This document shows, one piece after another, positions 45,884-55,990 of a stretch of 64,000 bases of DNA. The stretch lies in NCBI RefSeq assembly GCF_030539555.1, contig NZ_JAUNXX010000002.1, forward strand, positions 1 through 64,000, given 5' to 3'. The position numbers and the translations under genes are program-made. The notes beneath the pieces are model-generated. The model had not been told where the DNA came from. It saw only the letters and a program-made list of their open reading frames with translations, and did no database searches. Positions within the stretch are counted from its first letter, which is position 1; each line of letters starts with the position of its first letter. The DNA is from Methanobrevibacter sp. (lineage in GTDB: Archaea > Methanobacteriota > Methanobacteria > Methanobacteriales > Methanobacteriaceae).

Positions 45884-45943
45884 CACATAAAAAATAGTAT
45901 TATTAATGTTGAAATACTAATAATATTATAGGGGGAAAATGAG

Positions 45944-46981
45944 ATGAAAATCGCATCTATTGTAGGTAAAAAGAATACCGGAAAAACTTCACTAACAGTG
46001 AAGGTAATTAGTGAACTAACAAAAAGAGGTTATAATGTTGCTTCCATAAAACATTCCCACCATTCAATAGAGATGGATAAGGAAAACACAGACACATGGA
46101 AACATAAACAGGCCGGAGCAAATTTGGTTGTCGGTGTGGGATCAACTACTTTTTTCAATGCGCGAAAAGAGCATGACCTCAATAGAATATTATACTTACT
46201 GAAACATTTCGACAATTTTGATTATGTAATAATTGAAGGCTACAAAAGCTACAACTATCCGAAAATCATCACTTCCCCTGAAGTCAGAGACGAATACACA
46301 ATAAAAGAAGTGGATTCATTCACAATAGATGATGAAGGCATTAGAGAACTTGCAGACTTAATAGAACAGAGAGGTCACGACATTGTGGACACCCTATTTG
46401 CAAACAACTGCGGATACAACAATGGTGAAGTTATCGCAGGAGATATACGTAACGGAAACTTAAGTGTCGAAAATCTTGACGATGTCTGCTGCTACATGTC
46501 AATAGACGATAAAGTTGTTGGACTGAACAGATTTGTCAGTGATTACTTAAAGCAAAATATTTTGGGAATCATTAACACATTAAATCTTGATGATTATGGT
46601 GTTGAGGATGTTAAAAAGATTGAATTGATTGTGCCCGATTCACAGTCAAGGCCCAATAAAGCAAATAAAAGAACTACTGTTTTAATCAATGGCAAAAATC
46701 TTGTGATAAATAAATTTACAATGGACATTGTAACAAATTCAATTGCTGCAATGGTTAACTCCCTTAAAACACAGGAGGATGTAAATTCAATAGATATCGA
46801 AATATCAGGTATAAGTGATGACAATCTGATTGATGCTGAAATTGTCCTTAAAACAAACGGTAATGATGTAAAAATCAATGAATTCACCAGAGGAATTTTA
46901 AAAGAAACTATTTTTGCAATCATCAGTACTCTAAAAACAGATGACAAAATCAGCGATATAAAAATTAAGGTGGAAGAGTGA
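45944..46981 (+). CDS. mobB: MobB-type GTPase fused to three small repeats
   Basis: Residues 1-150 match MobB, the P-loop GTPase that assists guanine-dinucleotide attachment to the molybdenum/tungsten pterin: [12 protein letters not shown] at 7-18, [31 protein letters not shown] linker with [12 protein letters not shown] follows. Residues about 193-345 contain three copies of a 38-residue unit: [40 protein letters not shown] and [20 protein letters not shown], each followed by L(N/K), a charged turn and an IxIxI strand. I know no function for this unit. GGGGG precedes the ATG. Four nt before moaA. Confidence 0.88.
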   Translation: MKIASIVGKKNTGKTSLTVKVISELTKRGYNVASIKHSHHSIEMDKENTDTWKHKQAGANLVVGVGSTTFFNARKEHDLNRILYLLKHFDNFDYVIIEGYKSYNYPKIITSPEVRDEYTIKEVDSFTIDDEGIRELADLIEQRGHDIVDTLFANNCGYNNGEVIAGDIRNGNLSVENLDDVCCYMSIDDKVVGLNRFVSDYLKQNILGIINTLNLDDYGVEDVKKIELIVPDSQSRPNKANKRTTVLINGKNLVINKFTMDIVTNSIAAMVNSLKTQEDVNSIDIEISGISDDNLIDAEIVLKTNGNDVKINEFTRGILKETIFAIISTLKTDDKISDIKIKVEE

Positions 46982-46985
46982 TTGG

Positions 46986-47915
46986 ATGGTTGATGAATAT
47001 GTAAAAGATAACTTTGAAAGGCCAATAATATCACTCAGAATAACCATTACAAACAGATGCAATGAAAATTGCATTTATTGCCATCATGACGGCATGGTTT
47101 CTTCGAAAGATGAAATGACACCCGATGAAATTTACAAAATATGTCAAATAGCTAAAAAATTGGGAGTTAAAAAGATTAGGCTTTCAGGCGGTGACCCGCT
47201 GGTCAGAAAAGATATCGTGGAAATTGTTGAAAAAATCGGCAGTCTGGATTTCAAGGATATTTCTCTTACCACAAATGGCGTTCTGCTTGAAAAATATGCT
47301 GAAGGCTTAAAGAATGCCGGCCTCAACAGGGTAAACGTAAGTTTGGACACCCTCGATCATGATACCTACAAATTTGTTACAAAAAGAGATTATTTGGATA
47401 AAGCCAAAACAGGCATATTGAAAGCTGTTGAAGTTGGAATGAATCCTGTTAAAATCAACATGGTAGTAATGAAAGACCTCAATCAAAACGAAGTAAAAAA
47501 TATGTTTAAATTCTGTAAAGATAATAACATGGTGCTTCAATTAATTGAATTGATTGAAAGTGAAAACTGTGATGACGATAAATTCAATGCCGAATACCAC
47601 TACCCATTAGATTCCATTGAAAAAAGATTAATTGATATGGCTGATAATGTGAGAGAACGTAAGTTTATGCAAGGCCGTAAAAAATATTACATAAACGGTG
47701 GAGAAATCGAGGTAGTTAAACCTATGGACAACACTAAATTTTGCGCAAATTGCTCCAGATTAAGGATAACACCTGACGGGAAAATCAAACCCTGCCTGCT
47801 TAGAAACGATAATCTTGTTGAGTTGATTTCACACATCAGAAATGGTGAAAGTGATGAACAGTTAGAAGAAGTTTTCATGAAAGGTATCGCCAACCGTGAG
47901 CCTTACAATACCTGA
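46986..47915 (+). CDS. moaA: GTP 3',8-cyclase MoaA
   Basis: Radical-SAM enzyme for the first step of molybdopterin synthesis. 309 residues. N-terminal cluster CNENCIYC at 25-32 (CxxxCxxC), GGDPLVR, and the second C-terminal cluster with [14 protein letters not shown] then PCLLR (CxxC-x13-C). Co-transcribed with mobB. Together they would supply pterin cofactor to the Fwd and Fdh enzymes encoded on either side. Confidence 0.94.
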   Translation: MVDEYVKDNFERPIISLRITITNRCNENCIYCHHDGMVSSKDEMTPDEIYKICQIAKKLGVKKIRLSGGDPLVRKDIVEIVEKIGSLDFKDISLTTNGVLLEKYAEGLKNAGLNRVNVSLDTLDHDTYKFVTKRDYLDKAKTGILKAVEVGMNPVKINMVVMKDLNQNEVKNMFKFCKDNNMVLQLIELIESENCDDDKFNAEYHYPLDSIEKRLIDMADNVRERKFMQGRKKYYINGGEIEVVKPMDNTKFCANCSRLRITPDGKIKPCLLRNDNLVELISHIRNGESDEQLEEVFMKGIANREPYNT

Positions 47916-47984
47916 TTTATTTTATATTTTTTGACAGACTTATATAACAATGTTATTTATTATGGTTAAAAAAATAAAAAGGAA

Positions 47985-48000
47985 ATAGGGTAAACCCTAT
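47985..48000 (-). terminator. Terminator of fdhCAB
   Basis: ATAGGGT and ACCCTAT form a perfect 7-bp stem with a 2-nt loop spanning the fdhB stop. On the minus strand it is followed by TTTCCTTTTTATTTTTTT. Confidence 0.7.
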
Positions 48001-49202
48001 AACCATTTAGCTTTGGATACGTGATCAGTGAATGGAAGTGGGTCGTCACTACCCATACCTGGGATGTATCCGTAGATTTCTCTTACTTTGTTGTTTACGG
48101 TACTCCATACTTTAGCTACAGGAATTTCACATGGACATACTTCGGAACATTGACCACAGTTGGTACATGCGTCAACCATGTGCACTAAACGTGTTAAGTG
48201 GAAGAATGGAGCTGCAGGAGTGTATCCACCAGGTACCCATTCAGGACCTTCAGCTTCAAGACAGCAGTCTTCACAGAAACATAATGGACATGCTTCACGA
48301 CAACCGTAACATTTCATACATTTGGAGAATTCATCTTCGTATTGGTAGAATACATCAATGATGTCTCCAGTGGTACCTGCGTAGTCTACGTCTTTTTTAG
48401 CTTGAGATTCTTTTAACATGAAGTTGTTAATGTTTTCTCTGATTTTGATACCTTTTTCGATTGGTTCAGCGGTTTCAATTAAACCTGCTTCAATAACTTT
48501 GTCTAATACTTCAGCACCAGTTTCTGAGAATACTTCTACGAAAGTAGCTTTACCAGCTAATTGACCGATAACTCCCCAGTTACCTAAAGCTAAGTCAGCG
48601 TTGGAAGGGATTTTGAGGTTACATCTTTGACAGTTTTCTCTTCTACCCATGCCTTGTTCTTCTAATTCATCGATTTTGAAACCTTTTTCACCATCAGCTG
48701 TTTCCATGATGAGTTTTCCTTTTGAGATTTCTTCTTTGATAACATCTTTAGGATCTAATTCGTATACATCTCTAATCATGTTCATGGTAGGAACAGGTGA
48801 CATAGTTCCTCCACAGTTTACTCCAATCATAATTACGTTATCTTCGATGATTTTACCTTTTTTCATTAATTCTCTGATGGTCATTGCGTCACAAGGTTTA
48901 CATGCAACAGCGAGTTTCATGTATCTTGCACCATCTAAGTATTTGGATACAAATTTAGCAATGTTTAATGTACCACAGTGAATTGAACCTGCAGTTTTGA
49001 TTACATCAGCAGGATCAGTTACAAGGGTTGGTACACCATCATAAATATCGTGACCTTCGGTTACACCTACAACACCGTCAACGATACCTTCTTCTAATAA
49101 GTATTTCATGATAGTAGTTACTACTCCACCATATTCTCCTTTTTCTTTGATATCTTCGATAGCAGAGTATGCGTAGTACATATCGTTAATTTTTGCGCTC
49201 AT
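47997..49202 (-). CDS. fdhB: F420-dependent formate dehydrogenase beta subunit
   Basis: FrhB/FdhB-family flavoprotein that transfers electrons from the FdhA clusters to coenzyme F420. 401 residues. N-terminal FrhB domain ([37 protein letters not shown]). C-terminal Fe-S part with [19 protein letters not shown] near 290 and [13 protein letters not shown] near 345. Last gene of fdhCAB, 17 nt after fdhA. Confidence 0.94.
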   Translation of the reverse strand: MSAKINDMYYAYSAIEDIKEKGEYGGVVTTIMKYLLEEGIVDGVVGVTEGHDIYDGVPTLVTDPADVIKTAGSIHCGTLNIAKFVSKYLDGARYMKLAVACKPCDAMTIRELMKKGKIIEDNVIMIGVNCGGTMSPVPTMNMIRDVYELDPKDVIKEEISKGKLIMETADGEKGFKIDELEEQGMGRRENCQRCNLKIPSNADLALGNWGVIGQLAGKATFVEVFSETGAEVLDKVIEAGLIETAEPIEKGIKIRENINNFMLKESQAKKDVDYAGTTGDIIDVFYQYEDEFSKCMKCYGCREACPLCFCEDCCLEAEGPEWVPGGYTPAAPFFHLTRLVHMVDACTNCGQCSEVCPCEIPVAKVWSTVNNKVREIYGYIPGMGSDDPLPFTDHVSKAKWL

Positions 49203-49219
49203 TTAAATCTACTCCTCAT

Positions 49220-51385
49220 TTATTTTCCTACTTGTACGGTAGTAGTTGACATGTTTTCAGCTTTAATTTCAGTGTCAGTACCATCTTTGTAGACTTCTCC
49301 TTTCATTTCTAATACTTCAGGGAGTTTTTCTACTTGAATAGCACATGCTTTTAATTCAACCATTTTGGATTTAGGGTCGAAAGAATCGGAGTTGGTTAAT
49401 ACATTAGCTGCACATTCTACAAAGTGCATTGGAATGTTTACAATACCTTCTCTGATGTCATCGGTTACACGTGCAGGAATAGCGATTTCTCCTCTTCTGG
49501 AGAATGCTCTTACTACTTCACCGTTGAGAATTCCTCTAGCTTCAGCATCTTTGGTGTTGATTTCGATGAATCCAGTTTTAACTTCGTTGTTTAAGGTTTC
49601 ACATCTTCTGGTCATTGCAGCGTGATAGTGGAATAAGATCCTTGTAGTAGTTAATAATAATGGGTATTCATCATCTACAGTTTCAACAGGTCCTTTGTGT
49701 TCTAATGCTTGGAAGACTCCTAAACCGTCAGGGTGTGCGAATTTTTCTTTGTGCATTAATGGTTGACATGGGTCATCTTCAGATGGGCAAGGCCAGTGAA
49801 GTGCTTCAGGAGTGTCTAATCTTTCACGGTTCATACCAGCCATGATAGGAGCACATTCTCTGATTTCATTGAAGATATCTTCAGAAGTTTCGTAGTGGAA
49901 TAATTCTCTTGGAACTCCCATTCTGACTGCGATTTCTTCCATGATTTTCCAATCTAACCATGCGCCTTCAGGAGGTTCTTGAGCTTTGTGTAAGCATTGT
50001 ACTCTTCTTTCACCACTGGTGAAGGTACCTTCTTGTTCACCCCAACCTGCTGCAGGAAGAACTACATCAGCACATTGTGCAGTATCGGTTAAGAAACATT
50101 CTTGAACAACTAACATTTCTAAGTTTTCAAGTGCTTCTTTGGTGTGAGCTACGTCAGCATCAGAGAGAACTGGGTCTTCCCCGTGGATGTATAATACTTT
50201 TAAGTCACCAGCGTGAGCAGCATTCATCATTTCTACTAAGGTTAAACCAGGAGTGGTTGGTAAGTTTACTTCATAACCGTATCCACTGTAGTAGTCGTTG
50301 AACCATGCAGTAGTTTCTGGGTCTTTAACTTTTCTGTATCCTACGTAATCGGAAGGTAATGCACCCATATCACAAGCACCTTGTACGTTGTTTTGTCCTC
50401 TTAATGGGTTTACACCAGTACCTTGTCTACCAATGTTACCAGTTAACATTGCGAGGTTTGCAGTGGACATAACGTTGTCTGCACCGTGGGAGTGTTCGGT
50501 AATACCTAATGAGTATACGATAGCTGCTTTGTCAGCAGATGCGTATTCTACAGCTAAGTGTTCGATTACTTCAGGTTTGATACCGGTAATTTCAGAAGCC
50601 ATTTCTAAAGTGTATTTTTGAACGGTTTCTTTCATTTCTTCGTAACCTTTGGTTCTGTTTGCAATGAATTCGTCATCTTGTAAGTCTTTGTCGATGATAA
50701 CTTTAATCATTGCGTTCATTAAAGCTACGTCAGTACCGGTTTCGAATTGTACATATTCATCTGCGATTTTAGCAGTAGGAGTGAATCTTGGGTCTAATAC
50801 AACTAATTTAGCACCGTTTTGTTTAGCTTGGATCATTTTACGTCCAAATAATGGGTGTGCTTCCATGTTGTTTGAACCAATACAGAATATGTAGTCAGCT
50901 TCTTTGATACTGTCGAATCCGTTGGTCATAGCACCTGATCCGAAAGTGTTAGCCAAACCTGCTACAGTAGGACCGTGACAGATACGTGCACAGTGGTCTA
51001 CGTTTTGAGTTTGACAAGCTACTCTTGCTAATTTTTGAGTAATGTAAATGTTTTCGTTTGGTGAACGAGCACATGCGTAGAATCCAACTTTGTTAGGATC
51101 TTCGTCAGATACTTCTTTGAGTTTTTTAGCAACCATGTCGAGTGCTTCATCCCATGAAGCTTCTCTAAATTCGCCATTTTCTTTTATTAAAGGAGTAGTT
51201 AATCTGTCTTCCCTATTAATAAATTGATATCCAAAATTACCTTTTGGACATACTTTACCCTCATTTACAGGGTGTCTTTTTAAAGGTTCTACACCAACAA
51301 TTTTTCCGTCTTTTACAACGAAGTTGAGACCACAACCAGTCCCACAGTACGGACAGATTGTTGGTACATATTTTATTTCAACCAT
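49220..51385 (-). CDS. fdhA: Formate dehydrogenase alpha subunit (Cys form)
   Basis: Molybdopterin enzyme that oxidises formate to CO2. 721 residues. [4Fe-4S] ligands CPYCGTGC at 11-18 and VCPKGN at 45-50. The metal ligand is Cys in HCARICHGP near 136; no in-frame TGA, so no selenocysteine. Cofactor-binding blocks GSNNMEAHP and [18 protein letters not shown], and a C-terminal dinucleotide-binding domain. In Methanobrevibacter it lets the cell use formate as electron donor. Confidence 0.95.
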   Translation of the reverse strand: MVEIKYVPTICPYCGTGCGLNFVVKDGKIVGVEPLKRHPVNEGKVCPKGNFGYQFINREDRLTTPLIKENGEFREASWDEALDMVAKKLKEVSDEDPNKVGFYACARSPNENIYITQKLARVACQTQNVDHCARICHGPTVAGLANTFGSGAMTNGFDSIKEADYIFCIGSNNMEAHPLFGRKMIQAKQNGAKLVVLDPRFTPTAKIADEYVQFETGTDVALMNAMIKVIIDKDLQDDEFIANRTKGYEEMKETVQKYTLEMASEITGIKPEVIEHLAVEYASADKAAIVYSLGITEHSHGADNVMSTANLAMLTGNIGRQGTGVNPLRGQNNVQGACDMGALPSDYVGYRKVKDPETTAWFNDYYSGYGYEVNLPTTPGLTLVEMMNAAHAGDLKVLYIHGEDPVLSDADVAHTKEALENLEMLVVQECFLTDTAQCADVVLPAAGWGEQEGTFTSGERRVQCLHKAQEPPEGAWLDWKIMEEIAVRMGVPRELFHYETSEDIFNEIRECAPIMAGMNRERLDTPEALHWPCPSEDDPCQPLMHKEKFAHPDGLGVFQALEHKGPVETVDDEYPLLLTTTRILFHYHAAMTRRCETLNNEVKTGFIEINTKDAEARGILNGEVVRAFSRRGEIAIPARVTDDIREGIVNIPMHFVECAANVLTNSDSFDPKSKMVELKACAIQVEKLPEVLEMKGEVYKDGTDTEIKAENMSTTTVQVGK

Positions 51386-51469
51386 TTTATAATCTCCAAA
51401 ATATATTATATGATAAAATAATTTAGAAAGAAGCTTTAAAAAGCTTCTTTAAATTTAAAATTTACTAGC

Positions 51470-52264
51470 TTAGTCTTTGAGGTAAGTGTACCAGTATATA
51501 CATGCTACAAAGACTGCTCCACCGATGATGTTTCCGATTGTAACTGGAATTAAGTTGTTAATGATGATACTTCCCCAGTTTACACCTTCAGCACCTAAGA
51601 ACATACCTAATGGTATGAAGAACATGTTTGCAACACTGTGCTCAAATCCGATACATACAAACGCCATGATTGGGAACCAGATACCAACGATTTTACCAAT
51701 GATGTCGTCGGATGCGTTCGCTAACCATACAGCTAAACATACAAGCCAGTTACAACCAATACCTCTAATCATTGCTGTTACGAAGTCTAATTTAACTTTA
51801 GCTTCTGAAACTGCAATAGCTTTAGCAGTTATTGCGTTAGTTGGGTCAGCAGGAGCAATTCCTCCCATGAAAGCTAAAACGTAAGCAACAAATAATGCAC
51901 CTACGAAGTTGAAAATCCAACTGAGTACCCAATTTTTAGCGAGACCTCCTACAGATGCATTACCATCTAATACACCTAGAGTCATGAACATTACGTTTCC
52001 TGTGAATAATTCAGATCCGGCAAGTACAACAATAATCAAACCTACAGGGAACACTGCACCGAATACGAATTTTTCTAAACCCATTGGTGCACCTGCTTTT
52101 AACATACCGGCACTTGCTACTACAGCTAATAAACCACCGAATGCAATATATGCTCCTGCTAAAAAGGAGAGTAATATTACATTTACAATATTTGCAGAGT
52201 CTTTTGCTCCAGCTGTTGCAGAAATTGCTTTTGCAGTTTCTACTGGACTTTTGAATGAACTCAT
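51470..52264 (-). CDS. fdhC: Formate transporter FdhC (FNT family)
   Basis: Pentameric formate/nitrite-type channel, 264 residues, six transmembrane helices plus the broken helices of the fold. Family blocks [14 protein letters not shown] near 35-48, [21 protein letters not shown] near 92-112, [11 protein letters not shown] near 172 and [15 protein letters not shown] near 203. First gene of fdhCAB. AGAGGTTGAT precedes the ATG. A perfect hairpin (AGAAGCTT/AAGCTTCT, 51429-51448) lies in the fdhC-fdhA gap and could set the ratio of transporter to enzyme. Confidence 0.94.
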   Translation of the reverse strand: MSSFKSPVETAKAISATAGAKDSANIVNVILLSFLAGAYIAFGGLLAVVASAGMLKAGAPMGLEKFVFGAVFPVGLIIVVLAGSELFTGNVMFMTLGVLDGNASVGGLAKNWVLSWIFNFVGALFVAYVLAFMGGIAPADPTNAITAKAIAVSEAKVKLDFVTAMIRGIGCNWLVCLAVWLANASDDIIGKIVGIWFPIMAFVCIGFEHSVANMFFIPLGMFLGAEGVNWGSIIINNLIPVTIGNIIGGAVFVACIYWYTYLKD

Positions 52265-52780
52265 TTTATCAACCTCTTTATCCCTTTTTTATAATTTATT
52301 ATAATACTAATGAATCCCAAATTAAAATAGTTCAAAGTATTATGAGTAATATTATATCTTTTAATATATAAAAAGGGTTTGTTATTAGACTCTAAAAGAA
52401 ATATTTAAATAGGATAAACGAGTTATATATAATTGTAATAATAAATCATTATAAAAGTTCCATCATATCGGAAAAAAACTTTTTTTTAGAAGAATAATAA
52501 CTCATAACATTATTTAGAGAAATCAATTATTTTTAAACTCCAAATATTTAAAATTAATAGCAAATATCGTTTTTAAAGTTAAAATTAGATTTATTAGTAT
52601 TTTATGTAATTTTCGAATTGAATAATATATCATGTCATATGTTTATATATACCTTGTATATCTACGTTGATAAAAATTTTATAAATCGGAGTGAAAAATA
52701 ATAATAATTGAATTAAATCTAAAAAAAATAATTGAAAAAATTTAACTTAAAAAATGAAAAATTTCGAGTCAAATGATAAT
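52265..52780. other. Noncoding gap upstream of fdhC
   Basis: 516 nt, extremely A/T-rich, no open frame. TATA-like boxes for fdhC occur on the minus strand at about 52363-52370 and about 52640-52655 (GTATATATAAAC); if the latter is used the 5' leader exceeds 350 nt. CATATCGG at about 52464 resembles half-sites before fdhD. No recognised riboswitch. Confidence 0.4.
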
Positions 52781-53080
52781 TTAACCCGATACCATTACCA
52801 GTTCACCAGTGTTGGGATCCTGATAAACCTTACCGACCTCACTGTAACCGCTGTCTTCAAGTCCACCAGCATCAGTGTAATTCTGTGTGAACGTATCGGC
52901 AGTAGAAACATCCTGTGTTGTAGAAGTATTGGAAATCATGTCCGGATTTGCAGACAAAGCCATGATTGCAAAAATTAAAAAACCTAACGCTAAAACAAGC
53001 ATTGCATCTGAAAGGTTATTTAATCCACTCATAGGGTCATCATCGGCAGATTCAGAAATTCTCCTTTTCTTTCTAAGCAT
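52781..53080 (-). CDS. DUF2149-like membrane protein, possible ExbD counterpart
   Basis: A 99-residue protein. Basic cytoplasmic start (MLRKKRR), acidic SADDDPMSGLNNLSDAM, one transmembrane helix (about 27-46, LVLALGFLIFAIMAL), then an external Thr/Asp/Gly tail. The short charged N-terminus with an Asp just before one helix resembles ExbD/TolR/MotB topology. I place it in DUF2149, a family seen in methanogens beside MotA/TolQ/ExbB-like genes. Five nt after the ExbB-like gene. Confidence 0.65.
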   Translation of the reverse strand: MLRKKRRISESADDDPMSGLNNLSDAMLVLALGFLIFAIMALSANPDMISNTSTTQDVSTADTFTQNYTDAGGLEDSGYSEVGKVYQDPNTGELVMVSG

Positions 53081-53084
53081 AATT

Positions 53085-53726
53085 TCACCATTTACTTATA
53101 GCTTCAAGTTCTGCTTCCGCTATTGTTTCTGTAACAATTAAATCAGACTCATACCATTGTTTCTTAAATCTGGAAATAACATAAGCAAGCGCACCTACAG
53201 ACAGACCAGTGACAGTAGTGTCAAATGCAATGGTTAGAGATTGTGCCAGTGTTGAAATATCCCCAGTTCCCAAAGCGGCTAAACCAGGTCCTAACGGAAT
53301 TAAAGTTCCTAAAAGACCCAAAATAGGTCCTACTTTAACAAGAATGTCTGTTTTGTTAGTGCTTTTAATTAATTTTGTTTCCTCATCTGAAATTAACTCA
53401 CTGGCAAGGGCTTTTCTTGCCTCATTACCGATGTCATGATTATCTGCAATTCGACTAAGGACATTTTTTTGATAGTCGAACAGGCTGCTTTTGCCAATAA
53501 CTTCCTTCATTTGAGATACATTATTTGAAAATGAAACGTTTCTAACTAATTCTTCCAATTCCTTAGAACTGATTGCCTTTCTTGAAATAAACTCATTAAT
53601 TATACCACCAAAAGCCAACAGAACGATAATCACTGAAATCACAAGCAGTATAATGACCGGTGTTAACAAGCTTTCAGATATAATATGAATCAATGAGGTT
53701 AAAGTTTGGGTTCCTTCAAGTATCAT
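53085..53726 (-). CDS. MotA/TolQ/ExbB-type proton channel protein
   Basis: A 213-residue membrane protein: one N-terminal helix (about 18-40), a long cytoplasmic region (ISRKAISSKELEELVRN and on), then two helices (about 130-150 and 165-190) with KVGPILGLLGTLIPLGPGL and TVTGLSVGALAYVISR, the TolQ/ExbB signature. Such proteins form proton-driven motors with ExbD/TolR/MotB partners. Overlaps the upstream gene by 4 nt. What it drives in a cell without outer membrane is unknown. Confidence 0.85.
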   Translation of the reverse strand: MILEGTQTLTSLIHIISESLLTPVIILLVISVIIVLLAFGGIINEFISRKAISSKELEELVRNVSFSNNVSQMKEVIGKSSLFDYQKNVLSRIADNHDIGNEARKALASELISDEETKLIKSTNKTDILVKVGPILGLLGTLIPLGPGLAALGTGDISTLAQSLTIAFDTTVTGLSVGALAYVISRFKKQWYESDLIVTETIAEAELEAISKW

Positions 53727-54373
53727 AAACTTCCCCCTTTATTGTCATTATAAACTACACCAATTACCAAAACGACAATTATCCCTATAATAATATATAT
53801 TAATTGATATGTTGGAGTCAGAATTAAGAATGGGCTGAACATTGAATAAACAAGATGTCTTGTGGATTCATATGTCAAACCAAAAATAAACAGCAATAGT
53901 GAAAATAAACACATGTACTCTCCAATAATAACCGGGTAGTCTCTTTTTGCATGAATTAATAATTTTGTAAGTTGATAAACAGAAAATAATGTTAAAAAAC
54001 TGAATAAAGAATATAATGAGAAATCGAATAATGATAGCTCGGATTGTGATGAAAGACATATCAGCGAAATAATAAATAGTATCATGACTGAAACAATTGA
54101 AAACCTTAAATTATTTTTTTTAAAATAGCATATGAATGTTAAAAATACAAATATGCACAGTATCATGAAAAAATAGCTATAATAATCAAGTAAAAAAGAT
54201 AGAGTATTTTCAAAATAGCCTGAAATATTCATTGAAACGAATGAAATGATTAAAATAGCAAATGATACTCCAATTAGTTTAAAATTATTAATTTTAAGAT
54301 TTCCAATCAATAAAGAAATATTGGCCGTGAACAAGATTAAAATTACTAATAAATATCCTCCAATTAAATCCAT
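53723..54373 (-). CDS. Multi-pass membrane protein, DUF2162-like
   Basis: A 216-residue protein with about six or seven hydrophobic helices, Ser/Phe/Leu-rich and few charges. Ends in NDNKGGSL. I recall DUF2162 proteins beside ExbB/DUF2149 pairs in methanogens, and this fits in place and topology, but the sequence match is from memory only. First gene of the three-gene operon; the 4-nt ATGA overlap with the ExbB-like gene implies coupled translation. Confidence 0.55.
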   Translation of the reverse strand: MDLIGGYLLVILILFTANISLLIGNLKINNFKLIGVSFAILIISFVSMNISGYFENTLSFLLDYYSYFFMILCIFVFLTFICYFKKNNLRFSIVSVMILFIISLICLSSQSELSLFDFSLYSLFSFLTLFSVYQLTKLLIHAKRDYPVIIGEYMCLFSLLLFIFGLTYESTRHLVYSMFSPFLILTPTYQLIYIIIGIIVVLVIGVVYNDNKGGSL

Positions 54374-54606
54374 ATCACTGCAACTCTCATATCTTTATTA
54401 CTTTTATTTTATCCATATAATTATTTAAACATATCGCAACGATAAATTTAAATAAAATAAAATTACTTAAAAATTTTTTAATAGATAAAATAAAGATTTA
54501 AACTAAAATAATTGAAAAAATAAAAATAATAAGCAAATATTTAGCAAAATAAAAAAATATAAAGAAAAATTATAAAATCCAATTAAAGATTAAAACATAT
54601 TGCTCA

Positions 54607-55176
54607 TCAATCTTCAATCAGTTCATAATATGATTCCTCTGCACAGGATTTGCACACGGGTTTTCCGCCTCTGAGCACGTGACGCCCATCAGATACTTTT
54701 TCACCGCAAACAGAACAGAATGTGGTTGTGTAAGGTTTGCCCGGCATGTCACCTAAAGACAATTCGATTTTAACCTTGTCAACTTTAAATAATTCTTCAG
54801 GAGGAGTCCTTCTAAAACGAGCGATCATCTCTTCTTTAGTTTCCTCATCCTTGAATTTTTTATTTGCATCCGCATCAGTTATCCTCAAAGCCTCTCCTGT
54901 ATCCTGATTATAAAATGTTGCTGCAAATTTGCCGTAATACATCTGTTTAAGTGTTCTTTTACCCATAGAACAGCCAGTAACAGATTGAACCGCATCGGAC
55001 ATGCACCGGTCGATTTCCAAAAATACAATCAGATTTTTATGCCTTTGATTTAACTCCATTCCCAATAGTTCAAGACCGTACATTGCCAGTTTTGTTCCAA
55101 TAGCAATACCTCCGCAGATATGACCATGAAACTCAGCGGCTTTTGCAAGTTGTTCATCATAATCTTGTTCATTCAT
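54607..55176 (-). CDS. fmdE: FmdE-family protein with zinc ribbon
   Basis: A 189-residue protein. FmdE domain first (EFHGHICGGIAIGTKLAMYG near 15-34, CMSDAVQSVTGCSMGKRTLK near 58-77) with conserved His/Cys that bind metal. The last 45 residues form a zinc ribbon (CSVCG then CKSC). FmdE was found associated with molybdenum formylmethanofuran dehydrogenase, but its role is not clear. Here it follows an ABC importer, 10 nt after the ATPase gene, so it may handle the imported metal or metal complex. AAAGGTGAT precedes the ATG. Confidence 0.88.
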   Translation of the reverse strand: MNEQDYDEQLAKAAEFHGHICGGIAIGTKLAMYGLELLGMELNQRHKNLIVFLEIDRCMSDAVQSVTGCSMGKRTLKQMYYGKFAATFYNQDTGEALRITDADANKKFKDEETKEEMIARFRRTPPEELFKVDKVKIELSLGDMPGKPYTTTFCSVCGEKVSDGRHVLRGGKPVCKSCAEESYYELIED

Positions 55177-55186
55177 TTTATCACCT

Positions 55187-55990
55187 TTATAAATCTAATT
55201 TTAAGTTTGTCTTTAAAGGTACACATACCTTTCTTTCATTATCCAATTCTATTAATTTAACATCGATAGAATAAGCTTTTCTTAAATTTTCTTCAGTTAC
55301 AACATCTTCCGGCGTTCCAAAATCAATGAATTGCTTATTTTTCATTATGGCAACTTTTGTTGAGCTTAAAAATGCGTGATCCGGGAAATGAGAAGACATT
55401 ATAATCGAAAGACCGGATTTTGATAAATTATCGATAATTTCCAAAAGTTTGATTTGATTGCCGAAGTCCAAGTGAGATGTCGGTTCATCCAATATAAGAA
55501 TATCTGGCTGCTGACATAAGACACGCGCCAAGAATACCAATTGTCTTTCACCGCCACTCAAATTCGTGTATTCCTTATCCTTCAAATGATCTATGCCTAA
55601 TGTTTTTAAAGAATTGATGGCTATGTCAATGTCCTTTTCTTTTGGAGAATCTGTTAAATTTAAATATGGTGCCCTTCCCATCACAACAACATCCAAAACA
55701 GTGAACGGAAATGAGGGTACGTGAGATTGTGGGATATAACCAATGTGTTTTGAAATCTCGGCAAAGGATAAATTTTTAATGTTATCCCCATTAACCAGGA
55801 TTTCACCGCTTGCAACATCATTCAATCCATTGAGACATTTTATCAAAGTGGTTTTTCCAGTCCCGTTCGGACCAAGAATGCACAATACGTCCCCTTTATC
55901 AATTGAAAAACTGATATTACTGAAAATTTCTTCACCGCCATAAGAAAATGAAATGTTTTTAACTTCAAATAGCTTATTATCTACGACCAT
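55187..55990 (-). CDS. ABC importer ATPase, FecE/BtuD type
   Basis: A 267-residue ATPase. Walker A LGPNGTGKTT at 39-48, Q-loop YIPQSHVPSFPF, signature LSGGERQLVF near 145, Walker B ILILDEPTSHLD near 166. Its start overlaps the permease stop by 10 nt. The family imports chelated iron, cobalamin, and in the MolBCA subgroup molybdate or tungstate. Next to fmdE and fdhD, molybdate/tungstate is a good guess, but the sequence alone does not decide. Confidence 0.9.
   Translation of the reverse strand: MVVDNKLFEVKNISFSYGGEEIFSNISFSIDKGDVLCILGPNGTGKTTLIKCLNGLNDVASGEILVNGDNIKNLSFAEISKHIGYIPQSHVPSFPFTVLDVVVMGRAPYLNLTDSPKEKDIDIAINSLKTLGIDHLKDKEYTNLSGGERQLVFLARVLCQQPDILILDEPTSHLDFGNQIKLLEIIDNLSKSGLSIIMSSHFPDHAFLSSTKVAIMKNKQFIDFGTPEDVVTEENLRKAYSIDVKLIELDNERKVCVPLKTNLKLDL

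Noticed and set aside
49220-51385. Selenocysteine in FdhA or FwdB
   Set aside because: The metal-binding codon is TGC/TGT (CHGP motif) in both genes and no in-frame TGA exists.
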